Shown: positions 29,674 through 39,503 of the stretch, in pieces
Layout: every line of letters starts with the position of its first letter
Numbering within the stretch: position 1 is the first letter of the stretch
Source: Micromonospora sp. KC213
GTDB lineage: Bacteria; Actinomycetota; Actinomycetes; Mycobacteriales; Micromonosporaceae
DNA length: 49,963 bases
Direction of reading: 5' to 3'
Assembly (NCBI RefSeq): GCF_004348325.1
Contig: NZ_SMKF01000020.1
Coordinates: forward strand, 1 to 49,963
Made by a program: the position numbers and the translations under genes
The notes under the pieces: generated by a model
What the model was told of the DNA's origin: nothing
Database searches by the model: none
The model's input: only the letters and a program-made list of their open reading frames with translations

Positions 29674-31101
29674 TCAGCCGTCGGCGCAGAGTTCCCGTTT
29701 CGGCCCGCAACTGTCCCGCGGGCCTGGGATCTGGTCACCGCCGGGCGCGGGAGCGTCGGCCTCGTCCGCCCCGTCGGGGCGGGGAGCGGGCGGCCCACCG
29801 GCGCCGGTGCCGAACCGGACGTAGCCGATCTCTCGGCCCTCGCCGATGACCATCCCGCCCGGCCCGACCGCGAGCGCGTTCGCACTGCTGCGCAACACCA
29901 CCAGCTCACGTCCGGTCCGCGGGTCCAGCGCGATCAGCCGGTTCGGCTTCTCCCCGGTGAGCACCGCCGCGTACGGGGTGAGAGCGCCACCGGCCCGGTC
30001 ACTCGCGGGCCGGGTCCACCGCGCCTTCGCCGCGCCGAGTTGGCGGCCGACGACCGACCGCTTGTCGGCGGCGCGGACCAGCGCGTACCGGTCGTCGACG
30101 GCGAGCAGCCGTTCCCCCTCGGCGGTGGCCAGCAGCAGCCGGCCGTCGTATCCGTCGAGGACCACCTCCCGGCCGTCGGGGGCGATGCCGGTCAGCACGT
30201 TCCGGGCGCCCTGCGGGTCCTGGCGCTGAACGCAGCCGGCGCTGTCCGCGGTCCGCACGTTCACTCCCGCGCGCCGCCACACCTCCTCGCCGGTGGCCGT
30301 GTCGCGGGCGGAGACGGTGTACTGGCAGGAGCCGTCGCGGGACACGGCGGTGATCCGGAGTAACCGGCCACCGATCACCGCCAGCCGCTCGTCCCGGCCG
30401 GGTTCGAGGTTCTGCACCACCCGCCCGCCGGCGGTGTCCACCACGTGTACCCGACCGTCCACCGGGAAGCCGAGCAGCGGGGGCGCGGGCTCGGGGCCGG
30501 CCACCCCGGCCTCGACGCGGGGCGTGGTGAAGCGCCGGGTGCCCAGCAGGTTCGGGTTGTCGGCGAAGAGGCCGCTGCTCACGCCGGGCAGGAACGCCGT
30601 CCAGCGGGGCGCGGTGCCGCGCGGATCCCAGGCGGAGAGGGTGCAGTCGGTCGCCTCGACGCAGCGCGCGTCGAGCAGCATGTTCCGGTACGTCCAGACG
30701 GCCACCGCGTCGTCGTCGCGCCGGCGCACCACCCCGGTCGCGGGGTCGAGCAGCTCGTACCCCTTGACCAGGAGCTTGCCCACGGCGACGACCGCGTCCC
30801 GGTCGCCACCGGCCACCGCCGCCCAGTCGGCCTTGCGTTCCCACAGCTGCGTTCCGGTGGTGAGGTTGCGCGCCTCCACCCGGGTCCGCTGCTCGACCAC
30901 CACCGTGTCCCCGGCGATGGTGACGCTCTTCGGCGTGCCGCCGACACGCTGCTGCCAGACCACGTCCGGCTCGGAGATCGGCTTGCGGCTGCCGACCCAG
31001 TCCCACACGGCGGGGAACGGGTTCCAGACACCCGTGGCGGCGAGGACGACCACGACGACGAGCCCGAGCAGCAGCCACCCACGCACGCCGAGCTTCGACA
31101 C
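29674..31101 (-). CDS. membrane-anchored PQQ-like beta-propeller protein
   Basis: A 475-residue protein with one N-terminal membrane helix ([19 protein letters not shown]) and an extracytoplasmic domain of repeated beta blades. The blades have the PQQ/WD-like signatures [24 protein letters not shown] and [12 protein letters not shown] disordered Pro/Gly/Asp tail ends with a pair of cysteines. There is no catalytic motif, and it probably acts as a binding or scaffold protein outside the membrane. The start is ambiguous between GTG at 31110 and 31101. A second protein of the same architecture is at 37160-38413. Confidence 0.8.
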   Translation of the reverse strand: MSKLGVRGWLLLGLVVVVVLAATGVWNPFPAVWDWVGSRKPISEPDVVWQQRVGGTPKSVTIAGDTVVVEQRTRVEARNLTTGTQLWERKADWAAVAGGDRDAVVAVGKLLVKGYELLDPATGVVRRRDDDAVAVWTYRNMLLDARCVEATDCTLSAWDPRGTAPRWTAFLPGVSSGLFADNPNLLGTRRFTTPRVEAGVAGPEPAPPLLGFPVDGRVHVVDTAGGRVVQNLEPGRDERLAVIGGRLLRITAVSRDGSCQYTVSARDTATGEEVWRRAGVNVRTADSAGCVQRQDPQGARNVLTGIAPDGREVVLDGYDGRLLLATAEGERLLAVDDRYALVRAADKRSVVGRQLGAAKARWTRPASDRAGGALTPYAAVLTGEKPNRLIALDPRTGRELVVLRSSANALAVGPGGMVIGEGREIGYVRFGTGAGGPPAPRPDGADEADAPAPGGDQIPGPRDSCGPKRELCADG

Positions 31102-31178
31102 ACCGCACACGGTAGCGATGCTCGCCGCATCCCCGGCCTTGTCGGTCGGAGTGTCGCCGCCCTTTCTCCGCGCGGGCC

Positions 31179-31667
31179 TCAGCGCCGGACGGCGGAGTGG
31201 ACCAGCGGGAGGGTGCGGTAGGGGATCTGCTCGGCCAGGGCGATGATGGTGGAGGCGCGGCGGATGCCCTCGCACGAGACGATCTGGTCGATCACCCGTT
31301 GCAAATCGGCGTTGGAGCGCGCCACGATCCGGCAGAGCAGGTCACTGGAGCCGGTGATGGTGTGCGCCTCCAGCACCTCGGGGATGGCGCCCAGGTGGGC
31401 GGTGACCGGGTCGTGCCCGTGCCGTTGGCTGATCTCCAGGGTGACGAAGCTGGTCACCGCGAAGCCGATCGCCGCCGGGGAGACCTCCGGCCCGAAACCG
31501 CCGATCACCCCCCGCGCGACGAGCCGGTCCAGCCGGGCCTGGGCGGTGCCCCGGGCCACCCCGAGGCGGCGGGAACACTCCAACACCCCGATCCGCGGCT
31601 CCTCGGTGAGCAACTGGATCAACCTGGCGTCGAGCTCGTCGAGCTGTGCATGTTGTCCACCGTTCAT
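31179..31667 (-). CDS. AsnC/Lrp-family transcriptional regulator
   Basis: A 162-residue protein. The HTH is QLDELDARLIQLLTEEPRIG, then ECSRRLGVARGTAQARLDRL. The RAM effector domain follows, with GHDPVTAHLGAIPEVLEAHT, TGSSDLLCRIVA and the C-terminal IPYRTLPLV. The ATG at 31667 is used; the longer frame would run into the hpd leader. It is divergent from hpd across 139 bp. That is the usual position of the regulator of 4-hydroxyphenylpyruvate dioxygenase in actinomycetes. It probably responds to an aromatic amino acid or keto acid and controls the tyrosine genes. Confidence 0.9.
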   Translation of the reverse strand: MNGGQHAQLDELDARLIQLLTEEPRIGVLECSRRLGVARGTAQARLDRLVARGVIGGFGPEVSPAAIGFAVTSFVTLEISQRHGHDPVTAHLGAIPEVLEAHTITGSSDLLCRIVARSNADLQRVIDQIVSCEGIRRASTIIALAEQIPYRTLPLVHSAVRR

Positions 31668-31690
31668 GCACCGGCACTCTACCGAATGTG

Positions 31691-33006
<1,316 letters not shown>

Positions 33007-33017
33007 CACTGTCGAGC

Positions 33018-33722
33018 GTGACCCAGCCTCCGACGTACCCGACGCCGCCGGCCGGCGGGCAGCCACCCGCCGGCGGCGGCTTCGCGCCGCCCACCGGTCC
33101 GACCCCCCAGGGGTACGCGGTCCCACCCCAGTACGCCCCGCCGGGCTGGGCCCTGCCGCCCGGGTACGCCGGTCCCCCGCCCGGGTACGCGGCGCCGCCG
33201 CGTCCGGCGCTGGCTCCGAACGGGCAGCCGCTGGCGAGCTTCGGTGACCGGCTGTTGGCCTTCCTCCTCGACTCGGTGATCCTGGGTGGGGTCGCCACCG
33301 TCCTCGCCATCCCCGCGATCGTGGTGTTCGTCGCGGTGATCACGCCCGAGCTGGCCGTCACCGCCCCGGACGGCACGCCCGTGGCGAACCCGGTCACCGA
33401 CGTTCTGCTGCCGCTGCTGGCGCTGGAGGCCGGGCTGCTCGTGGTGATCTTCGCGTTGTCCTACGTCTACCAGGTCGAGTTCGTGCGCAGAACCGGGCAG
33501 ACCGTCGGTAAGCGGGTGCTGAAGCTCAAGATCGTGCCGGTCGATCCGGCCGCTCCGCTCAGTCGGGGGATGCTGGCGAAACGCTGGCTGGCCCAGCAGG
33601 GCGGCGGGCTCATTCCGGGGTTCAGCTACCTCGACGGGCTCTGGCAGCTCTGGGACAAGCCCTGGCAGCAGTGCCTCCACGACAAGTTCGCCCGTACGGT
33701 CGTCGTTAAGGTTGCTCCGTGA
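33018..33722 (+). CDS. RDD-family membrane protein
   Basis: A 234-residue protein. The first 75 residues are proline/glycine-rich (PPAGGQPPAGG, PPGYAGPPPGYAAPP). The RDD domain follows: FGDRLLAFLLDSVILGG with the Arg and Asp of the family name, a second helix pair, and the conserved RRTGQTVGKRVLKLKIV loop. It ends in a helix and a short charged tail. The function of RDD proteins is largely unknown; some are ion antiporters. GTG start 11 bp after the hpd stop, and its own stop overlaps the next gene start (GTGA). Confidence 0.88.
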   Translation: MTQPPTYPTPPAGGQPPAGGGFAPPTGPTPQGYAVPPQYAPPGWALPPGYAGPPPGYAAPPRPALAPNGQPLASFGDRLLAFLLDSVILGGVATVLAIPAIVVFVAVITPELAVTAPDGTPVANPVTDVLLPLLALEAGLLVVIFALSYVYQVEFVRRTGQTVGKRVLKLKIVPVDPAAPLSRGMLAKRWLAQQGGGLIPGFSYLDGLWQLWDKPWQQCLHDKFARTVVVKVAP

Positions 33723-34705
33723 GTGTGCAGCCAGGCTGGTACGTCGACCCCGCCGAGCCGACCACCCGACGGTGGTGGGACGGTGAGGGCTGGGTCGGGC
33801 GGCCGATTCCGCTCGACGTCACCCCGCCGGAGGGTCCGCCGCCGGAGGAGGAGCCCACCCCCGAGCCGGCCCCGACCACCGGGGCGCCGCCGCAACACGC
33901 CCCGGGCCAGCCGCCCGCCGGCGGGCCGTCGAACATCCAGCCTCCCGCCGGCTGGTCGCCGGCTCCGGGACAGCCTCCCGCCGGGGGCTGGCGGCCGGTT
34001 CCGGGACAACAGCCCGGCGGGTGGCCGCCGGCCGCCGGCCCCGGGCACCCCCAGGGGCCGCCGCCCGGCTGGCCGTACCCGACCTGGCCGGGCCGCCCAC
34101 CACTGCCGCGTCCGCACGGGTTTCCGCTGGCCTCGTACGGGGCGCGGCTGGTCGCCCGCCTGATCGACTTCGGCATCCTGTTCCTGCTCAGCCTCGCCGT
34201 GAACGGCTGGTTCATCTGGCGCTACGTGCAGGAGGTCTCGCCCTACCTCAGCGAGGCGTTGCGGCGGGCGGTGGCCGGCGACACCTCCCGGGAAGGGCTG
34301 CCGACGGTCGGTCAGCAGGCCGACGGGCTGCTGCTGGCCATCCTGCTGATCACCACCGCGCTCTGGTTCGCCTACGAGGTGCCGGCGATGGCCGCCGGTG
34401 GGCAAACCGTCGGCAAGCGGCTGGCGCGGGTGCGGGCCGTACCGGTCGAGGCGGACCAGCCGCTCGGCTTCGGCCGGGCCGCCCGCCGGTGGAGCACCCT
34501 CGGCCTGCCCACCCTGCTCTGGTACTGCCTCTGCTTCGGCCTGGTGCTCCAGTTCGTTGACGCCGTCTCCGCGCTCTTCGACCACCCGCTCCGGCAGGCG
34601 CTGCACGACAAGCGCGCCCGGACCGTGGTGGTACGGCTACCGCGAGCCGAGCCCACCCCTGCCGCCCCGACCGACCGTGCCGACCCCCCGGGAGACACCC
34701 CATGA
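33719..34705 (+). CDS. RDD-family membrane protein with N-terminal DUF2510
   Basis: A 328-residue protein. Residues 4-28 (QPGWYVDPAEPTTRRWWDG) are a DUF2510 motif, a short Trp-rich module at the N-terminus of many actinobacterial membrane proteins. A proline-rich linker with repeated PPAGG units extends to about residue 130. The RDD domain has LASYGARLVARLIDFGILFLL and AAGGQTVGKRLARVRAV. It overlaps the preceding RDD gene by 4 bp (GTGA) and the following aminotransferase by 4 bp (ATGA), so the three are translationally coupled. The two RDD proteins may form a heteromer. Confidence 0.88.
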   Translation: MSVQPGWYVDPAEPTTRRWWDGEGWVGRPIPLDVTPPEGPPPEEEPTPEPAPTTGAPPQHAPGQPPAGGPSNIQPPAGWSPAPGQPPAGGWRPVPGQQPGGWPPAAGPGHPQGPPPGWPYPTWPGRPPLPRPHGFPLASYGARLVARLIDFGILFLLSLAVNGWFIWRYVQEVSPYLSEALRRAVAGDTSREGLPTVGQQADGLLLAILLITTALWFAYEVPAMAAGGQTVGKRLARVRAVPVEADQPLGFGRAARRWSTLGLPTLLWYCLCFGLVLQFVDAVSALFDHPLRQALHDKRARTVVVRLPRAEPTPAAPTDRADPPGDTP

Positions 34706-35805
34706 CCGACACCGGACGTCACCAGCCCGCGCTGCGGCTGACCCGCGCCGACCTCGACGCGCTGCCCAGCTACGTGCCCGGCCGCAGCCCGGCCGATCTG
34801 GCCCGCGAGCTGGGCCTGGCCGAGGCGATCAAGCTGGCCAGCAACGAGGTGCCGTACGGGCCGCTGCCCGGTGTGGTGGAGGCGGTCACCGAGGCGGTCG
34901 CCGGTTCGCACCGCTACCCGGACATGGGCGTGGTGGCCCTGCGGGGGGCGCTCGCCGAGCGGTACGGCGTGGGCGCCGAGCGGATCGCCACCGGCTGCGG
35001 ATCGGTGGCGCTGGCCGAGCACCTGGTCCGGGCCACCTGCCTGCCCGGCGACGAACTGCTCTACTCGTGGCGCTCGTTCGAGGCGTACCCGATCATCGCG
35101 GCGACCAGCGGCGCGGCGAGCGTACGGGTGCCCAACGACGCCGGGCACGGTCACGACCTGGCGGCGATGGCCGCGGCGGTGACCGACCGGACCCGGATGG
35201 TGCTGGTCTGCAACCCGAACAACCCCACCGGCACGGCGGTACGCAAGGCCGAACTGGACCGTTTCCTGGACACGGTCGGCGAGGACGTGCTCGTCGTCCT
35301 CGACGAGGCGTACCGCGAGTTCGTCACCGACCCGGCGGTGCCCGACGGCCTGACCTACCTGGACCGGCCGAACGTGGTGGTGCTGCGCACGCTGTCCAAG
35401 GCGTGGGGTCTGGCCGGGTTGCGGATCGGCTGGATGGCCGCGAGCCCGGAGGTGGCCGCCGCCGTCCGCAAGGTGGTCACCCCCTTCTCCACCAGCCTGG
35501 CCGCCCAGGCCGGGGCGCTGGCCGCGTTGGCCCAGGCCGACGAGATGCGGCGGCGCTGCGCGCTGGTCGTGGCCGAGCGGGACCGGGTCACCGAGGCGCT
35601 GCGCAAGCTGCTCCCGGATGTGCCGTCCAGCCAGGCCAACTTCGTCTGGCTGCCGCTGCGCGACCGGGCGGTGGAGTTCGGCCGGGCCTGCGAGTCGCGC
35701 GGCGTGATCGTCCGCCCGTTCGCCGGCGACGGGGTCCGGGTCACCATCGGCACTCCGGCCGAGAACGACGCCTTCCTCGCCGTCGCCGAGTCGGCGTTGG
35801 CCTGA
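34702..35805 (+). CDS. histidinol-phosphate / aromatic amino acid aminotransferase
   Basis: A 367-residue fold-type I PLP enzyme. KLASNEVPYGPLPGVVEA is the N-terminal substrate region, VCNPNNPTGT and VLDEAYREF hold PLP contacts, TLSKAWGLAGLRIGW carries the Schiff-base lysine, and the closing arginine motif is IVRPFAGDGVRVTIG. Members use histidinol phosphate (HisC) or aromatic amino acids. Lying in a coupled run after hpd, it could convert tyrosine to 4-hydroxyphenylpyruvate, the HPD substrate. That assignment is from context. No other his genes are present in the window. Confidence 0.9.
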   Translation: MTDTGRHQPALRLTRADLDALPSYVPGRSPADLARELGLAEAIKLASNEVPYGPLPGVVEAVTEAVAGSHRYPDMGVVALRGALAERYGVGAERIATGCGSVALAEHLVRATCLPGDELLYSWRSFEAYPIIAATSGAASVRVPNDAGHGHDLAAMAAAVTDRTRMVLVCNPNNPTGTAVRKAELDRFLDTVGEDVLVVLDEAYREFVTDPAVPDGLTYLDRPNVVVLRTLSKAWGLAGLRIGWMAASPEVAAAVRKVVTPFSTSLAAQAGALAALAQADEMRRRCALVVAERDRVTEALRKLLPDVPSSQANFVWLPLRDRAVEFGRACESRGVIVRPFAGDGVRVTIGTPAENDAFLAVAESALA

Positions 35806-35811
35806 CCCGTG

Positions 35812-35846
35812 CCGCCGGTCCGTCTCGTCGGGAGGCGGACCGGCGG
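35812..35846. terminator. bidirectional hairpin between convergent genes
   Basis: CCGCCGGTCCG (35812-35822) pairs perfectly with CGGACCGGCGG (35836-35846) around a 13-base loop. It fills the short space between the aminotransferase stop and the end of the DUF916 gene. Confidence 0.7.
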
Positions 35847-35847
35847 T

Positions 35848-36955
35848 TCAGCCGGCGGGCACGGGCTGCCGGAATCGGGCCCGGCGGCGGTGGACGTACA
35901 CCGCGAAGAGGGCCAGCACGAGCCCCGAGGTGACCAGGCCGCCGGCGAGCACCTGGTCGGTGCGGTCCTTGCCGGCGGCTGCCGCGGCCGGAGCCGCGCC
36001 GAAGCTGACCGCGCCGGTGACCGTCCGTTTGGTCCAGCCGCTGGCCAGAGCCAGTTTCGCCGCCCACGGGCCATCCGGCAGGCGGCGGTCCAGGTGCACC
36101 CGGACGACGGCGGTGCCACCGAGCGGCAGTGTCCTGGCCTCCGCCTTGACCGGCCCCACCGACAGCCCGCCCGGCCCGTCGGTGAGCCACAGCTCGCCGG
36201 CCAGGTCCAGGGCGCGCCGGCCCGTGTTGCGCACCTCGGCGGTGACGTACGGGTCGCCTTGCGGGGTCCGGCCACCGGTCAGCGGTCCCACCTCGAAACC
36301 GGAGACCGGCTCCCCGCCCGGCCCGACAGAGAGGTAGACCCGGATGCCGGTCCGGCCGATGTTGCGGATGTTGGCCCCGTCGACGCCGGACACCTCGGCC
36401 CAGACCACCGCGTACCGTTCGCCGGCCTCCGCCTTCTCCGGCACCTCGATGGTCACCAGCGCTTCGGTCTCCTGACCGGGTCGAGCCGCACCTTCTCGGG
36501 GGTGACCTCGATCCAGCTGCTCAGCTCGTTCTCGGTCCGGCCGGGCGCGAGGGCGAAGCCGTCGTCGGTCACGTCGGCGGCAGCGGCGTAGAGCGTGGCG
36601 TCGCGGGGAAGCTCGGAGCGGTTCCGCACGATCACCCGTCGCTTGATGCTGGTGCCGGGGCGGAGGTGGTCCACGACGTACCTGTGCGCCCGGGTGTCGT
36701 CGCGCCGGTTCACCGGGGCGTCCAGCAGCCGGATCCCGATCGCCACGGACGGGTCGCCCGGCTCCGTTGAGGCGCTGGGTCGGGGCGGATGGTGGGAGCG
36801 ATCGTGCCCACCGGCCACCTCGGGCAGGTCGACCTCCGGCCGGTCGGGGTCGGCGAGCACGCCGGGCCGACCACTCACCGCGTCTGTGGCGTACGCCGGC
36901 GCCCCAGCCGGAGCCAGGAGGGTCAGGGCCAGGGCGAGGACGTACGCCGGGTCAT
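35848..36955 (-). pseudogene. DUF916-like (WxL partner) surface protein, two frameshifts
   Basis: Three frames together give a coherent 369-residue protein. These are a start at ATG 36955 (MTRR), a signal peptide (VLALALTLLAPAGAPAYA), a beta-rich domain (YVVDHLRPGTSIKRRVIVRN) and SSWIEVTPEKVRLDP. Then come VTIEVPEKAEAGERYAVVWA and a C-terminal membrane helix with arginine tail. This is the layout of DUF916-type WxL-interacting proteins. Restoring one base near 36942-36950 and one G in the GGG run near 36478-36480 joins all parts (1108 + 2 = 1110 bp). Its start overlaps the stop of a WxL-domain fragment. It is either decayed or affected by base-calling errors. Confidence 0.7.
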
Positions 36956-37163
36956 GCCACCGAATGGGTGATCACCCCCGTGTAGGTGCCGCCGACGGCG
37001 GTCGACGGGACGGTGATCCGGATGTCCGGCGCCCAGGTGGCGGAGTTGTTGCCGCTGCCGGAGGTCTTGGAGGACGCGACCCTCGGCAGGTTGAGCGTGA
37101 CGGCCTCGGCCTGGCTGGGCTGGGCTGGCCGGGAACGAAGGTGCCGGTGCCGGACCTGCTCAC
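36952..37163 (-). pseudogene. C-terminal fragment of a WxL-domain surface protein
   Basis: The 70 residues read GTGTFVPGQPSPA in one frame, then QAEAVTLNLPRVASSK, GSGNNSATWAPDIRITV and GGTYTGVITHSVA in a frame reached by restoring one C (212 + 1 = 213 bp). This matches the C-terminal end of actinobacterial WxL-domain proteins. The signal peptide and the N-terminal two thirds are missing. The fragment begins precisely at the stop of the upstream propeller gene (GTGA overlap). Its stop overlaps the DUF916 start. It looks like the 3' end left after a deletion. Confidence 0.65.
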
Positions 37164-38413
37164 GTCGCGGCCAGCACCACCGGCTCGGACATCAGGAAGT
37201 ACGCCTGGTCGTCGTCGTCCGGGCCGGCCCGCTCCCGCAGCCGCTCGACCGCCAGATAGCCGTCCGCCGCGTACGCCAGTCCGGGCTGCCACCCGATCCC
37301 GTCCCGCCCGACCGTGAGCGGGAACCGGGACCGTTGCGCGCCGGTCGTCGGATCCAGGGTGACCAGGTCGCGCTGCTCGGTGAGCACGTACACCCGGCCG
37401 GACCCGACGGCGAGCACCCGCACCGGCCCCAGGTCACCGCGCTGCCAGCGGTGCCTGCCGGTACGCGCCTGCCAACCCTTCAGCACCGGACCGTCGCTGC
37501 CGACGACGAACTCACCGACCAGCGTGCGGTCCGCGGCGTCCAGGATGGGCGCGGCGACCGGATCGCCGGCACCGACCAGCCAGCCCCGGCCCGCCGCGTC
37601 GCCCGGCCCGGCGGTTCGCAGGCCCCGGCAGCGGGAGCGCGGGGTCAGGCAGTCCACCGGCGTCACGGTCAGCTCCGGCCCGGCATCCGGTGGAAGCCAG
37701 CGGGTCAGCACCGCGCCGGTCGACACGTCGCGGAACTCCACGGTGGCCGGCGTCGCGCAGGAGTCGAGGGTGAGTACCCGTCCGTCGGCGGTGGTGCCCA
37801 GACCGGTACGGCAGTCGGCGTCACCGCCGGCCCGCCACAACTCGCGTCCGTCGGCGACGGCGTACCCGCGCAGTTGTCCCTCGCCGGCGGCGACCAGCAC
37901 AGCCCGGCCATCCGGCCCGGCGGCCACGAAGAGACCACGCGGATCCCAGACCACGGCCGCGCCGGTACGCCGGGCGGTGAACCCCGCGCCGGGCGGCGGC
38001 CCGTCGGCCCGCCAGGCCACCTTGCCGCTACGCCCGTCCAGCGCGACCAGTTTCCCGTCCGACCAGCGGGTGAGCACCGTGGCGTCGCTCGCCAGCACCG
38101 CGTTGAGCTGTGCCGGCCAGCGACGGTACGACCAGAACGGGGTGACCCGGTACCGACGGTCGGCGGGCTGGTCGGCGTAGACCTGGCGTGGGGCCGCGTA
38201 CACCCGGAGCCGACCGTCGACGAGCAGCGGCGCGACGGGCAGCCGTCCGATCACCCCGATCGCGGGCGTGACCGGTGGCGGCAGGTCGCCACGGGCGGGG
38301 GTGACCACCTCGGCGGGGGCGAGCACGCGGTAGCCGATGCCGGCCACCGCCCCGACGGCGAGCAGCGCCGCCACGGCGGCCACGACCCGTCGCCGGCCCT
38401 TCGGGACACCCAT
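37160..38413 (-). CDS. membrane-anchored beta-propeller (PQQ-like) protein
   Basis: A 417-residue protein. A basic N-terminus and one membrane helix (RVVAAVAALLAVGAVAGIGY) precede an extracytoplasmic domain of propeller blades such as KLVALDGRSGKVAWRADG, YAVADGRELWRAGG and DLVTLDPTTGAQRSRF. ATG at 38413 follows GAGGTG. No catalytic residues were seen, and it is probably a binding or scaffold protein. Its organisation resembles the protein at 29674-31101. Its stop abuts the WxL fragment, so its C-terminus may mark a deletion junction, although the last blade appears complete. Confidence 0.78.
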   Translation of the reverse strand: MGVPKGRRRVVAAVAALLAVGAVAGIGYRVLAPAEVVTPARGDLPPPVTPAIGVIGRLPVAPLLVDGRLRVYAAPRQVYADQPADRRYRVTPFWSYRRWPAQLNAVLASDATVLTRWSDGKLVALDGRSGKVAWRADGPPPGAGFTARRTGAAVVWDPRGLFVAAGPDGRAVLVAAGEGQLRGYAVADGRELWRAGGDADCRTGLGTTADGRVLTLDSCATPATVEFRDVSTGAVLTRWLPPDAGPELTVTPVDCLTPRSRCRGLRTAGPGDAAGRGWLVGAGDPVAAPILDAADRTLVGEFVVGSDGPVLKGWQARTGRHRWQRGDLGPVRVLAVGSGRVYVLTEQRDLVTLDPTTGAQRSRFPLTVGRDGIGWQPGLAYAADGYLAVERLRERAGPDDDDQAYFLMSEPVVLAAT

Positions 38414-38534
38414 GCGCACCTCCGCCCGGCACCCTACCTCTCCGCCTCCCCTGCGATCATGAGGTCGGCGGTGCCATCGGAGATCGACCTTGCCGGCAAC
38501 CTCGTGATCACGCTGGGCTGCGGGCGCGAGGGTC

Positions 38535-39020
38535 CTAGGCTGCCACCGTGCCGCCATTGGCCGCGGTCATGGCGGCGGCCAGGTCGGCCAGGTCGCGACG
38601 GATCGCCCCCTCCACCACCCGGGCGGCCAGTCCGCCGAAAAGCAGCGCCATCACCCGGCCGTACGACGCAACCGGCACCGCCTCGTGCTCCACGGTGACC
38701 GCGGTGCAGCCCCGCCCACGCCGACGGATGGTGCGCAGCGTCCAGGTGATCCGGTAGTCCACCCCGATGCCCGGCGAGCCGAGCACGAGCCGGTGCGGGG
38801 GCTCGGCCTCGCATACCACGAACTCCTCCGCCTGCTCGCCCCCGTCCGGGCGGGTGCGGATCTCCCGCCAGGCGGTGCCCGGGCCGAACCCCTCCGAGGT
38901 CAGCGGCTCCACACCGCCGACCGTGCGCAGCCAGCCCGCCCGGGCCGGCAGGTCGACCAGACAAGCCCAGACATCGACGGCCGGCGCCTCGATGAACTCG
39001 GTGACCGTGACCGTCGACAT
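38535..39020 (-). CDS. SRPBCC-family (polyketide cyclase/START-like) protein
   Basis: A 161-residue protein with the START/Bet v1-like layout. It opens STVTVTEFIEAPAVDVWACL, has central strands (SEGFGPGTAWREIRTR, EFVVCEAEPPHRLVL) and a long C-terminal helix (LFGGLAARVVEGAIRRDL) that covers a hydrophobic cavity. ATG at 39020. Such proteins bind lipids or polyketides or act in stress response; the ligand is unknown. No other polyketide genes are adjacent. It is on the same strand as the propeller gene, 121 bp upstream of it. Confidence 0.85.
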   Translation of the reverse strand: MSTVTVTEFIEAPAVDVWACLVDLPARAGWLRTVGGVEPLTSEGFGPGTAWREIRTRPDGGEQAEEFVVCEAEPPHRLVLGSPGIGVDYRITWTLRTIRRRGRGCTAVTVEHEAVPVASYGRVMALLFGGLAARVVEGAIRRDLADLAAAMTAANGGTVAA

Positions 39021-39093
39021 GGGCAGCACCTCCCGTGTCGTCCACCGTACGGTGGGTGCGCCCCGCGCGGGAGTCGGGCGGCGGAATTTCCGT

Positions 39094-39119
39094 CGCCGGT
39101 GCCCGGACGGGCACCGGCG
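39094..39119 (-). terminator. hairpin downstream of DUF397 gene
   Basis: CGCCGGTGCCC (39094-39104) and GGGCACCGGCG (39109-39119) form a perfect 11-bp stem with loop GGAC. It is located 20 bp after the DUF397 gene end on the minus strand. Confidence 0.65.
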
Positions 39120-39138
39120 CGATCTCCCCGTACCCTGC

Positions 39139-39348
39139 TCAGGGGCGGAAACCGCCGAGGCGGATCGCCTCGACGAAGGCCATCCAGCCCGGCGGGCTGA
39201 CGACGAGCGCCGGGCCGTCCGGGTCCTTGGAATCCCGGATCCCGACCAGACCGCGGGTGCGCGCGAGGTTGTCCGCCACCTCCACGCAGAGCCCCTGGTC
39301 GTTGGAACGGCTGCTGGTACGCCAGACGGCGCCCGCGAGATCGTTCAT
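39139..39348 (-). CDS. DUF397-domain protein, no regulator partner
   Basis: A 69-residue protein: GAVWRTSSRSNDQGLCVEVA, then VGIRDSKDPDGPALVV and a C-terminal W-MAFVEAIRLGGF. It is closely similar to the DUF397 protein at 24052. ATG at 39348 with AGGAGG 8 bases upstream, an excellent ribosome site. No XRE/Scr1 regulator precedes it; the upstream 155 bp hold only the fahA terminator. It is therefore an orphan DUF397 gene, possibly moved away from, or acting with, a regulator elsewhere in the genome. Confidence 0.9.
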   Translation of the reverse strand: MNDLAGAVWRTSSRSNDQGLCVEVADNLARTRGLVGIRDSKDPDGPALVVSPPGWMAFVEAIRLGGFRP

Positions 39349-39391
39349 GCTCGTACCTCCTGTCCGCTGCGACGTGCCACGCCGACCGACG

Positions 39392-39417
39392 GCCACGCCA
39401 CCGGCGGGTGGCGTGGC
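39392..39417 (-). terminator. hairpin downstream of fahA
   Basis: GCCACGCCACC (39392-39402) and GGTGGCGTGGC (39407-39417) make a perfect 11-bp stem with a 4-base loop. It lies about 90 bp past the fahA stop on the minus strand. Confidence 0.6.
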
Positions 39418-39503
39418 GCGACTGACGACGGGAATCCGGTGGATCAAACGCGGCAGGAGCGACCGCCGGTCGGACAGTGGGTGCGACCGTGCGGGAAGGA
39501 CCG

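Noticed and set aside
34702..35805. Aminotransferase as biosynthetic hisC
   Set aside because: No histidine biosynthesis genes nearby; the coupled tyrosine context makes a catabolic role at least as likely, so no symbol was given.
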